A stretch of 42,435 bases of DNA from Anaerolineae bacterium (GTDB taxonomy: Bacteria; Chloroflexota; Anaerolineae; Promineifilales; Promineifilaceae), in the NCBI GenBank assembly GCA_028277515.1, contig JANQGC010000153.1, positions 1 to 42,435 on the forward strand, read 5' to 3'. Position 1 is the stretch's first letter; every line of letters starts with the position of its first letter. The translations under genes were made by a program, and so were the position numbers. Under the pieces are notes generated by a model. That model saw nothing but the letters and a program-made list of their open reading frames with translations, made no database searches and was not told where the DNA came from. Positions 1 to 7,095 of the stretch are shown here, in pieces.

Positions 1-1
1 C

Positions 2-625
2 ACGGCCGATACCGGCATTGACGTTTTAAGCCACGCCATTGAAGGATACAGTTGCACCTGGGCTAACGATTTTACAGATGGCCTCTGTTTGCAAGCCGCG
101 CGCCTGGTCTATAAATACCTGCCCAGGGCCGTTTTTAACGGTGCGGATGATGAAGAAGCGCGAGAAAAAATGGCAAATGCCGCGTCCATTGCGGGCATTA
201 CGCTGGGAAACAGCTCCGTTGCCTTAGGGCATGCCATGGGGCATAGCGCCGGCGCTCATTTCAAAAGCATTCCCCACGGCCGGATCACAGCCATTTTTAT
301 GCCCGTTACTATAGAATTTGTCGCTAATGGGGATGACGGCCGGTATACTGGCATGGCCCGCGTCTTAAATTTGCGCGCGACCAACCACCAGCAGGCGGGG
401 TTCAACATTGCTGAGGCGATGCGCTACCTGATGAAAAATATTGGCTTGCCTTTAAGCCTGGAGGAAGCGGGCGTGAGCAAAGAAGAATTGGAAGCGTTTT
501 TACCAACCCTGGTTGAAAACGTTGAATTTGATGCCAATATCTTACAATCCCGCCGCATTCCGGATACGGATGAGATTGAGCGCTTGTTTTGGTGTGCTTA
601 TGAAGGAAAAACGGTTGATTTTTAA
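2..625 (+). CDS. Iron-containing alcohol dehydrogenase, C-terminal part (start lies before the window)
   Basis: Only the last 207 residues are present; the reading frame is open from base 2, so the N-terminal nucleotide-binding half lies upstream. The fragment starts in the metal-binding helical domain of the Fe-ADH family (NAD(P)H-linked oxidation of alcohols or reduction of aldehydes, cytoplasmic). Visible signatures are the TGIDVLSHAIEGY segment, whose Asp and His bind the metal, and the later GHAMGHSAGAHFKSIPHG block with further His ligands. The C-terminal end (SRRIPDTDEIERLFWCAYEG) is typical of the family. The substrate cannot be read from the sequence. The next gene follows after 55 bases that contain a short palindrome. 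Confidence 0.9.
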   Translation, partial: TADTGIDVLSHAIEGYSCTWANDFTDGLCLQAARLVYKYLPRAVFNGADDEEAREKMANAASIAGITLGNSSVALGHAMGHSAGAHFKSIPHGRITAIFMPVTIEFVANGDDGRYTGMARVLNLRATNHQQAGFNIAEAMRYLMKNIGLPLSLEEAGVSKEELEAFLPTLVENVEFDANILQSRRIPDTDEIERLFWCAYEGKTVDF

Positions 626-637
626 CCGGTAGAGAAC

Positions 638-663
638 CCGTAGCGCAATTTGCGCCACGATCC
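638..663. repeat. Dispersed GCAATTT palindrome, copy 1
   Basis: The 13-base palindrome GCGCAATTTGCGC (643-655) sits in the gap between the dehydrogenase and the phospholipase gene. The 16-mer CCGTAGCGCAATTTGC at 638-653 occurs again as an exact reverse complement at 24694-24709. A related hairpin lies at 18688-18713. No function is visible; it behaves like a small intergenic repeat family. Confidence 0.55.
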
Positions 664-680
664 TCTATGGATGAAAACGA

Positions 681-1541
681 ATGGTGGAAGAAAATAGTCG
701 CAAACGAGTTGGTCTGGCCCTCGGCGGTGGAGCCGCTCGTGGTTTGGCGCATATTGGCGTCTTAACTGTTTTGCAAGAGGCGCAAATCCCGATTGATTAT
801 ATTGCCGGGACCAGTATGGGGGCCTTGATCGGTTCCGCTTATTGCGCTGGAATTGAACTACCAGAACTGCTGGATAACGCCCGGACGACTAGCTGGTGGC
901 AGGTCGCCGGTCCTACGTGGCCCAGACATGGCTGGCTCAGCTTCGAGAAAATGGAAAGTGTGATCATCGACTTGATTGGTGATGTTGACATACGTGATTT
1001 GGCCATTCCTTTTGCGGCCGCGGCGACCGATATCGAAACCGGAGAGCGAGTCATATTAACAGAAGGTCCGGTAGCAAAGATCGTGCGCGCAAGCTGTTCC
1101 GTTCCCGGCATCGTTGCTCCGCTGGAACATGAAGGCCGTCTCCTTTGTGATGGCGGGATCTCGGATAACCTGCCTGATTTTGCGACCCGAATGTTGGGGG
1201 CTGATTATGTCATCGGTGTTGATGTTTTTGCCCCCGAATTCCGTACGTTTCTGGGACCGGCCGGCGCTTTGCTGGCTGCTGTTGAGACCCTTGTGCAGCA
1301 TGCCGGAGGTGGCGATTTGGATGCTGACTGCTTGATTGTGCCCGATCTGGTGGGCAAAAGTTACATTCGCCTGTCAAAATATAAGGAACTCATTGCTGCC
1401 GGGGAACAAGCCGCTATGGATAAGTTGCCGGAAATTCGCGCCACTTTAGAAGAAAATAGCCCCAGGCACGACTATATTCCCCAGTCCCCACCCCATTACC
1501 AGTCCACGGCCGTACCCAAACCCGTACAAGCGTCAAGTTAG
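681..1541 (+). CDS. Patatin-like phospholipase / NTE-family serine hydrolase (RssA-like)
   Basis: A 286-residue single-domain patatin protein. The oxyanion-hole loop is GGGAARG (residues 15-21), the nucleophile elbow is GTSMG with Ser45, and the catalytic Asp lies in DGG (Asp157), completing the Ser-Asp dyad. The length fits the bacterial RssA/YchK group, which hydrolyses acyl esters, presumably membrane phospholipids. There is no signal peptide, so it should act in the cytoplasm or at the inner membrane face. The last ~25 residues are Pro- and Ser-rich and probably disordered. It lies in the same direction as the following membrane-protein gene (61-base gap). The start is the first ATG of the frame; no strong ribosome binding site is visible. 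Confidence 0.88.
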   Translation: MVEENSRKRVGLALGGGAARGLAHIGVLTVLQEAQIPIDYIAGTSMGALIGSAYCAGIELPELLDNARTTSWWQVAGPTWPRHGWLSFEKMESVIIDLIGDVDIRDLAIPFAAAATDIETGERVILTEGPVAKIVRASCSVPGIVAPLEHEGRLLCDGGISDNLPDFATRMLGADYVIGVDVFAPEFRTFLGPAGALLAAVETLVQHAGGGDLDADCLIVPDLVGKSYIRLSKYKELIAAGEQAAMDKLPEIRATLEENSPRHDYIPQSPPHYQSTAVPKPVQASS

Positions 1542-1601
1542 CGCAGTCATAACTGTTTTGCCCCTTTTTTTGTCTGAGCTAGAATCGCACACCGCACGCA
1601 T

Positions 1602-2315
1602 ATGAATATTCCTACTATATTTGACTGGATTGAACGATTTGATCATCTGCGCGGTGAGCCTGCTTTGCTGATCCTTTTTATAACCTCAGCCTTGATTGCG
1701 TTGTTTTGGGATTGGCGGCTGGCGTTGTTTGCGCTGATCGTACAGTATCTGGTGGTTGCTCTGCTGTTTGTTGATTTACTCGAACCTCGACTGGCAATCA
1801 TCAAAGTGTTTGTGGGCATGTTTGTCTGCCTGATTTTGTACTGGACGGCGCGGCAAATTGATGAAAGGTATCAGCCCAATCACCTGCCCGACGCGGCGGT
1901 AAGCATCGACAATAAAACGCGAAAACCATTTACCATCGGTCCCTTTAAATTTTCTTACCGGGCAGTCATGCGTACCGTTGTCGTCGTGCTGGCTGCCATC
2001 GTGCTGGCGGTCATCACCCGCCTGACCCCTTTTTCATTACCCGGCGCGCCGGACCATTTGCCCTATATCAACCAGGCTGTGCTCATTCTTATGGGCATGG
2101 GTGTCGTTGGCGTTGCCTTGAGCAGCGATCCGCTTGCGGGGGGCATGTCATTGTTTACCTTTTTGACGGGATTCGAGCTTTATTTTGCTGCCCTTGACAC
2201 GTCAGTGACGATGCTTGTCGCTCTGGCCGGTTTGAATTTCATCATCGCGCTGGCCGCCGCCTATCTGAGCCAGGTCAGACTCGCTTCGCAATTCAAGCTG
2301 AGCAATGATCGATAA
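1602..2315 (+). CDS. Polytopic membrane protein of unknown function
   Basis: A 237-residue protein that I do not recognise. It has about six or seven hydrophobic stretches (near residues 20-37, 40-60, 65-84, 123-142, 158-178 and 205-230) and a basic cytoplasmic-type loop around residues 85-120. No catalytic motif is apparent. The stop codon overlaps the start of tyrA by 11 bases, so the two are likely co-translated, but this does not by itself imply a link to tyrosine synthesis. It could be a structural or assembly membrane factor, or a small transporter; nothing here decides. Confidence 0.75.
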   Translation: MNIPTIFDWIERFDHLRGEPALLILFITSALIALFWDWRLALFALIVQYLVVALLFVDLLEPRLAIIKVFVGMFVCLILYWTARQIDERYQPNHLPDAAVSIDNKTRKPFTIGPFKFSYRAVMRTVVVVLAAIVLAVITRLTPFSLPGAPDHLPYINQAVLILMGMGVVGVALSSDPLAGGMSLFTFLTGFELYFAALDTSVTMLVALAGLNFIIALAAAYLSQVRLASQFKLSNDR

Positions 2316-3162
2316 ACAGATTTGCATCGTCGGTTTGGGCTTGATGGGAGGCTCGTTGGCCAAAGCGCTGACTGGACAGGTCAAAGGATTAATCGGTGTC
2401 GATCACCACGCAGCGACAAGGCAGCGTGCCCTGGCTGAAGGCATTGTTGATTTTGTCACGGCCGATCTATCATCCGCATTACGACAAGCGGACATGGTCA
2501 TTTTGGCCACACCGGTACGGACGATTCTGCGTCAGATTGCGCAGCTGCCTGTTCTGTGTCCGGATGGTCTATGCGTGATGGATCTGGGCAGCACCAAAGA
2601 AGCCGTATGCCGGCAAATGGAGCAGTTGCCATCCTCTTTCGCAGCCATTGGGGGCCATCCGATGTGTGGTAAAGAAAGCGCGGGATACGGAGCGGCCGAT
2701 GCTGGCCTGTTTCAGGGCCAAACCTTCGTCCTTTCGCGCAACGGCCGCACCACGCGAGAAATTGAAACATTAGCTATCGATCTGATCAATCATATAGGTG
2801 CAGTTCCCCTGTTCATGGACGCCAGGGATCACGACAAAATTGTAGCCGTCACGAGTCATTTGCCCTATCTGCTCTCTGCTATGCTGATCCACAGCGCCAG
2901 CGAAATGGAAGACGAGCGTGTCTGGCCGGTCAGCTCCTCCGGCTTTAGAGATACCTCGCGCCTCGCTGGCTCCGATCCGGCGATGATGCTTGACATTCTA
3001 CTTACGAACAGAGGAGCGATCTCGGATGTTTTGTCAAAATTTACGGCCGATTTAGAACGAATCAGCCAATTATTAACCGACAAAGATGAAACATCGTTGG
3101 CGACCTGGCTGGCAAATTCGCAGAATGGGTACAATGTGTACCGTAATAGTAAGAATTCGTGA
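2305..3162 (+). CDS. tyrA: Prephenate dehydrogenase
   Basis: A 285-residue protein with an N-terminal Rossmann fold (GLGLMGG, residues 10-16) and the prephenate dehydrogenase signature GGHPMCGKESAGYGAAD near residue 118, followed by the helical dimerisation domain. It oxidatively decarboxylates prephenate to 4-hydroxyphenylpyruvate with NAD(P)+ in tyrosine synthesis. No ACT domain or chorismate mutase domain is fused, so regulation of the enzyme, if any, is not through an attached sensor. The ATG lies inside the end of the upstream membrane-protein gene. An arogenate-specific variant is possible and cannot be separated by eye. Confidence 0.92.
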   Translation: MIDKQICIVGLGLMGGSLAKALTGQVKGLIGVDHHAATRQRALAEGIVDFVTADLSSALRQADMVILATPVRTILRQIAQLPVLCPDGLCVMDLGSTKEAVCRQMEQLPSSFAAIGGHPMCGKESAGYGAADAGLFQGQTFVLSRNGRTTREIETLAIDLINHIGAVPLFMDARDHDKIVAVTSHLPYLLSAMLIHSASEMEDERVWPVSSSGFRDTSRLAGSDPAMMLDILLTNRGAISDVLSKFTADLERISQLLTDKDETSLATWLANSQNGYNVYRNSKNS

Positions 3163-3316
3163 TTGATCACAAAAAGTAAAATATCCTCTCAATTAGCCCA
3201 TTGCTGTGTTGTAGACTTCATTAACGCAGCAAGAAAGATGGCTGGACTATCGTTTTCTAACAGACTCACCGTCATTTTTTCTGATAGCGAACGACCAAAA
3301 AATGGTCGAAAAACAA

Positions 3317-4321
3317 CTAACGGAACTCAACAATGACTTCGCCGGCAAATCGGCGTAAGAAATCTGCTTGCTCGGCATATGTGGGATGGGTCAACAAGAT
3401 TCCTAATTGGTTAATACCAGCATCGGCCAATTGCTGTATTCGTTTGGCCAACATCTTTCCATCTCCTACTAACTTTAACAAATCCACCTCATTGGCCGTA
3501 ATGAGGGATGCAGCACCTTCGGGCCCACCTTTACTATAACTAGCCTTTATTTCAGCGATGCGCTCTTCCTGAAAGCCGATAGTCTTCAATACTGTAACGG
3601 GAGCACCCCCAATAATGTGGGCGACACTGGATCTCAGTGTTTCCACTGCCTCTTCATGATTATCGACGAGTTGTACTCCGACCCAGGCCACAATATCGAT
3701 ATCATCTAGAGTTCTTCCTGCCGACTTAGCACCTTTTCTAACCTGATCGATAGCATAGTTTATGCCTTCTGGCGAAACAAGCGCACCGATTATTGCGCCA
3801 TCTGCCATCTCTCCAGCCGCTTTCAAAATATATGGGCCGCGACCAGCCAGGTGAACGCCAAGATTCGGCCGCGGAGGCATGAGCAGTTCGACGCCATCAA
3901 CTACGAGGGTGTTGCTTTTGTAGGTAACCTTTTTTCCTGCGAGCAACTGCTTGGTTACCATGACGGCCTCACGACAGCGAGGACCTGGTTCGGCTTGTTC
4001 CATTCCTAGCGGTAGGATAAGTTCTTTCCTGTTGCCCGCGCCGTACGCCAGATTAAAACGGCCATCTGCTATTTCGTCAATCGTGGACGCCGCTCGCGCG
4101 ACCTGCACCGGATGACGGGTATAGGGATTGGTAACCCCAAGCATTAATTCGATGCGGTTAGTTGCTGCAGCACACTGCGCTAAAATCACAAATGGGTCGC
4201 GATAAAAAGTCTGATCGGGCACCCAGACCATATCATAACCAAGCTCCTCACCGAGCGTTGCCAGGCCAATAAAACCTTCTACTGACTCAGTAGGGATTGC
4301 TCCGAAACCAAATTTGATCAT
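3317..4321 (-). CDS. LLM-class flavin-dependent oxidoreductase (F420- or FMN-dependent, Mer-like)
   Basis: A 334-residue luciferase-like TIM-barrel protein. The N-terminal strand IKFGFG, the segment TLGEELGYDMVWVPDQ, the RHPVQVARAASTIDEIADGR block and the late ADAGINQLGILL repeat match the F420-dependent methylene-tetrahydromethanopterin reductase-like group. Members are oxidoreductases or monooxygenases using reduced F420 or FMN. The ATG at 4321 is preferred over a GTG three codons earlier because AAGG lies at a normal distance from it. It is the last gene of the leftward arm of the island, 89 bases after the peptidase gene, so it probably acts on the same imported substrate. The exact reaction is unknown. 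Confidence 0.88.
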   Translation of the reverse strand: MIKFGFGAIPTESVEGFIGLATLGEELGYDMVWVPDQTFYRDPFVILAQCAAATNRIELMLGVTNPYTRHPVQVARAASTIDEIADGRFNLAYGAGNRKELILPLGMEQAEPGPRCREAVMVTKQLLAGKKVTYKSNTLVVDGVELLMPPRPNLGVHLAGRGPYILKAAGEMADGAIIGALVSPEGINYAIDQVRKGAKSAGRTLDDIDIVAWVGVQLVDNHEEAVETLRSSVAHIIGGAPVTVLKTIGFQEERIAEIKASYSKGGPEGAASLITANEVDLLKLVGDGKMLAKRIQQLADAGINQLGILLTHPTYAEQADFLRRFAGEVIVEFR

Positions 4322-4410
4322 CTTAATCACCTTATTCTTGTTAGTTGTTGAAGAATTCTCCCAGGCACTTAGCTCCCGGTGCCGACAATCAGGCCAAGGG
4401 AAACCAGCTA

Positions 4411-5616
4411 TCAGTCTACGATAAACAGCTCATTTGGGAACTTACTAATCACCTCATGTCCATCTTCAGTGACTACGACAATATCTTCGATTGCAAAGTT
4501 TCCAACTTCGTGATTAGGTTGGTCCCAGAAAATTGGTTCGACGGTTAGCACCATATTTGGCTCCACCAATACCTCGCTGTCCCGCGCAATTGAAGGCGGT
4601 TCGTGCACGTCAAGCCCAACGCCGTGTCCTACCCGCTCCAGGCCGGGAACGTGTTCCTGTACGCCTTTTTCAATGAGAACGTCATAGCAGGCATCAAAGA
4701 TCTCGTGCAGTTTAATGCCGGGTCTAATTATCTTAACTCCAGCTTGCTGTGCGGCAAGGTCCGCATCAAACAGCCGGCGCTGCTCGGCACTTGGTTCACC
4801 AATAGATGCCATACGCATGAAATCTGACCAATAATGATGATAATTTGCTCCAACATCAACCACAACCAGGTCGCCAGGTTCCATCGATTTTTCAAATGGC
4901 TCCACATTAACCATACCGTATTTTAGTTTGCCCGAACGAACCATCAAGAATCCGGGCAGTTCATCCGTCTGCAAAGCCAATTCCGACATTATAATGCCAG
5001 CTAATTCTCTTTCGGTCATACCGGGTCGCAATTCTCCGAAGCCACGTTCAAATGCTTTCGAGGTTGCATCACAGGCTTTACGCAGGGCCTTGATTTCCAA
5101 ATCGGATTTAATCATACGTAGGTCCCATAGCAGTGGTCCAGCGTCAACGAGGGTTGCCCCTCGTAGCTTTTTGCGCAGTTCTTCCAGATCATTCTGTGAC
5201 ATGGCAACGCGCTGACCGTAGCCTAACTCCATCCCGATGACCCCTTGTTCAACACCAAGTTCAGCAGCCGCTTCCGCAAATCCAGTGATCGGGTCAGGCG
5301 TGGCATCTTTGCGTCGCCAGCCGCCCCAGGGACGCAATTCATCAATCCAAGAGCTATGATAGGAAACGTCATAAAGCGTTTCGGGTAGAATGCTAACAAC
5401 TGGTTTGTTCGGGTCCCGCGGCACAATGATGCCCATCGGCCGATGCTTTGAATTCCACCCGATCGTGCGGATACCAGAGAAATAGATTACGTTTTCTTTT
5501 GCCGTAAGCAGCAGTGCATCTATCTCATTCTCTTCCATTTTTTTCCGCGCTTTCTCCACGCGTTCCAAGAATTCATTTACCGGAAATAGCGCATAGGCTG
5601 GTTGTCGATGTGTCAC
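4411..5616 (-). CDS. M24-family metallopeptidase (Xaa-Pro dipeptidase / creatinase-like)
   Basis: A 401-residue protein with an N-terminal creatinase/prolidase-type domain (residues ~10-160) and a C-terminal pita-bread catalytic domain. All five expected metal ligands are present: Asp in VVDVGA, Asp in YWSDFM, His in GVGHGVGLDVHEPPS, Glu in LTVEPIF and Glu in NFAIEDIV. Family members cleave Xaa-Pro bonds or C-N bonds in creatine-like compounds. It is cytoplasmic, with no signal peptide. The start is a GTG with AAGGAG seven bases upstream. It sits between the octopine-type dehydrogenase and the luciferase-like oxidoreductase, which suggests a role in breaking down the compound imported by the divergent ABC system. 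Confidence 0.9.
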   Translation of the reverse strand: MTHRQPAYALFPVNEFLERVEKARKKMEENEIDALLLTAKENVIYFSGIRTIGWNSKHRPMGIIVPRDPNKPVVSILPETLYDVSYHSSWIDELRPWGGWRRKDATPDPITGFAEAAAELGVEQGVIGMELGYGQRVAMSQNDLEELRKKLRGATLVDAGPLLWDLRMIKSDLEIKALRKACDATSKAFERGFGELRPGMTERELAGIIMSELALQTDELPGFLMVRSGKLKYGMVNVEPFEKSMEPGDLVVVDVGANYHHYWSDFMRMASIGEPSAEQRRLFDADLAAQQAGVKIIRPGIKLHEIFDACYDVLIEKGVQEHVPGLERVGHGVGLDVHEPPSIARDSEVLVEPNMVLTVEPIFWDQPNHEVGNFAIEDIVVVTEDGHEVISKFPNELFIVD

Positions 5617-5695
5617 TTTTTGTCTCCTTAAAATCTTTCTATAATGCTTGCCGTAGTGGCCGGTAATTGACTCGAATGACGCTCACCGGCCGATC

Positions 5696-5720
5696 AAAAA
5701 TCGGGCGGTTCTCCCCGATT
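5696..5720 (-). terminator. Possible terminator or attenuator between the dehydrogenase and peptidase genes
   Basis: On the minus strand AATCGGG (5720-5714) pairs with CCCGATT (5705-5699) around an 8-base loop and runs into a short T stretch (to 5696). It lies just after the dehydrogenase stop and about 80 bases before the peptidase start, so it could reduce read-through into the distal genes. The T tract is short. Confidence 0.4.
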
Positions 5721-5740
5721 GATTGCTATGTTAGCTGGCC

Positions 5741-6814
5741 TCAAGACTTCTCACCTGTGTCCAGGTAGCGTAGTAAATCCGCCCGGCTCATGCCCGCAAG
5801 TCCGAGTTTTTCCACCGTACGGCCTTCTGCCCAATAGTCCCGGTCGTCTGCTGCAGACAGCACGACATTGATGCCGTCACTAACTGGGGTAGATACACCT
5901 AAAAGTGCGCCAAGTGATGAATACAATACCGTACCGTAGGGCACATCTTCGGTAATATAGCGCTCCCAGATTCGATCCTGAAGCTGGAAGGGTTCCCCTT
6001 TTACCCGATATACATGTGGCCCACTGCCCGTTTCAATATACAGGTCATCAATGGTTACTACATCAAGGCCAAGGGCTGCCTGTAAGGCCATTTTCTCTGC
6101 ATCAACCGCATCCAGAACACGCAGCACCCCATCGGTCATACCCTCATTCATGAGCGAAAGGTAACCATCGGCGCGTTCCACTGCAGCATAGTTGAGCAGC
6201 ATGGGACCAGGATGAATCAAAAAATTAGGGTTATTAAGCCCGGGATCGAGAACATTAGGTTTGGGCAAAATCTTCAATGTATTGCCAATACGCTCCACTA
6301 GCTCTGCTGTGTTGCGCCCCGGAAAGGCGGCCGTGCGGATTGTCGACGGTAGCTTGATGCGCAGCTTAGCCTTGCCGACCATTCGGGCCGATTGTGGTAA
6401 GGTAACTGTCTCGCCTAAAAGTACCTCATCTAGACTCAGACCGCCCTCACGTATTATCTGTGCCACCTCCAATGAACCGGCCGAGCCGGTTAGAAGTAAT
6501 ACAATTTGTCCTGGCTGCAAATAAGGTAGAATTGCTTCCACCATTGGTCGTTGACCATAAGCGGGCACAGCAACAAGAATTAGCTGAGCGTTGGTAGAAG
6601 CCTCTTCAATATCAGTTGTAATTGTGGGAATAGGTACAAACTCCTCGCCTAGGTCTCCCTCTATTTCTATACCGCCACGCTTTATCACACCCGCTAAACG
6701 ACCGGCTGAGCGGTTATATAAGGAGACTTTAAACCCCCGGCGGGCCAATGCTCCTGCAGCAGCAAGGCCGCCCGGCCCGGCTCCCATAACTAATATATTC
6801 TCAATCTTGTCCAT
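5741..6814 (-). CDS. NAD(P)-dependent octopine/nopaline dehydrogenase family protein
   Basis: A 357-residue protein with an N-terminal Rossmann domain (GAGPGGLAAAGALARRGF) and a C-terminal helical domain of the octopine/nopaline dehydrogenase type. The latter shows HPGPMLLN and the following AAVERADGYLSLMNEG stretch, where family members carry the catalytic His and neighbouring residues. Such enzymes make or oxidise opines, which are secondary amines formed from an amino acid and a 2-oxo acid; related proteins act as 2-hydroxyacid or ketopantoate-like dehydrogenases. The ATG at 6814 is chosen because AAGGAGAT lies right before it. It is the first gene of the leftward arm and is read from a promoter that overlaps a FadR-type operator. 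Confidence 0.85.
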   Translation of the reverse strand: MDKIENILVMGAGPGGLAAAGALARRGFKVSLYNRSAGRLAGVIKRGGIEIEGDLGEEFVPIPTITTDIEEASTNAQLILVAVPAYGQRPMVEAILPYLQPGQIVLLLTGSAGSLEVAQIIREGGLSLDEVLLGETVTLPQSARMVGKAKLRIKLPSTIRTAAFPGRNTAELVERIGNTLKILPKPNVLDPGLNNPNFLIHPGPMLLNYAAVERADGYLSLMNEGMTDGVLRVLDAVDAEKMALQAALGLDVVTIDDLYIETGSGPHVYRVKGEPFQLQDRIWERYITEDVPYGTVLYSSLGALLGVSTPVSDGINVVLSAADDRDYWAEGRTVEKLGLAGMSRADLLRYLDTGEKS

Positions 6815-6921
6815 TAATATCTCCTTGCATCGGAAAACTATAATTTGTAAGTGCCTCATCACATACTGGCAGACCAGAGAAGGTGATGATGGCTATTTGG
6901 GGTTCCAATTTCATCAATAAC

Positions 6922-6950
6922 TTGACGGAGTTATAACTACACTTTATAAT
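6922..6950 (+). promoter_or_regulatory. Sigma-70-type promoter of the rightward (ABC importer) arm
   Basis: TTGACG (6922-6927) and TATAAT (6945-6950) are separated by exactly 17 bases, which is close to the consensus. Transcription should begin near 6957. The perfect operator palindrome at 6974-6988 would then lie just downstream of the start, a position suited to repression. Confidence 0.65.
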
Positions 6951-6961
6951 TTTCGTATCTT

Positions 6962-6991
6962 ATGATACAGTATACTGGTCCGACCAGTCAA
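6962..6991 (-). promoter_or_regulatory. Candidate promoter of the leftward (dehydrogenase-peptidase-oxidoreductase) arm
   Basis: On the minus strand TTGACT (6991-6986) and TATCAT (6967-6962) are separated by 18 bases. The operator palindrome occupies the spacer and the end of the -35 box, so a bound repressor would block this promoter as well. The transcribed leader to the ATG at 6814 is about 140 bases. Confidence 0.45.
6974..6988. promoter_or_regulatory. FadR-subfamily (GntR) operator in the divergent control region
   Basis: ACTGGTC-C-GACCAGT is a perfect 15-base palindrome. The core CTGGTNCGACCAG matches the well-known E. coli FadR operator of fadB as I recall it. FadR-subfamily GntR proteins recognise such sites. 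The likely binder is the GntR/FadR-type regulator encoded at 16172-16909, which has a related site before its own gene. The site lies between the two outward-facing gene arms and overlaps promoter elements of both. The rest of the 281-base gap 6815-7095 shows no gene. Confidence 0.7.
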
Positions 6992-7095
6992 ATTTGCAGA
7001 TATGATGGTCCTTTTTTGCTGCAAAAGACACCAGTTGAGCCTAAATATTGATCAGTAAGCGACCTACATTGACAACTTTAGTAGAGGAGACGAAA

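Noticed and set aside
3292..3308. CGACCA-AAAAA-TGGTCG hairpin near the end of the luciferase-like gene, considered as a terminator
   Set aside because: No T run follows the stem on the minus strand; the T-rich part is the loop. It may be chance or a weak pause.
4345..4548. A plus-strand frame between the luciferase-like and peptidase genes
   Set aside because: Most of it is antisense to the peptidase C-terminus, and it lacks any recognisable feature.
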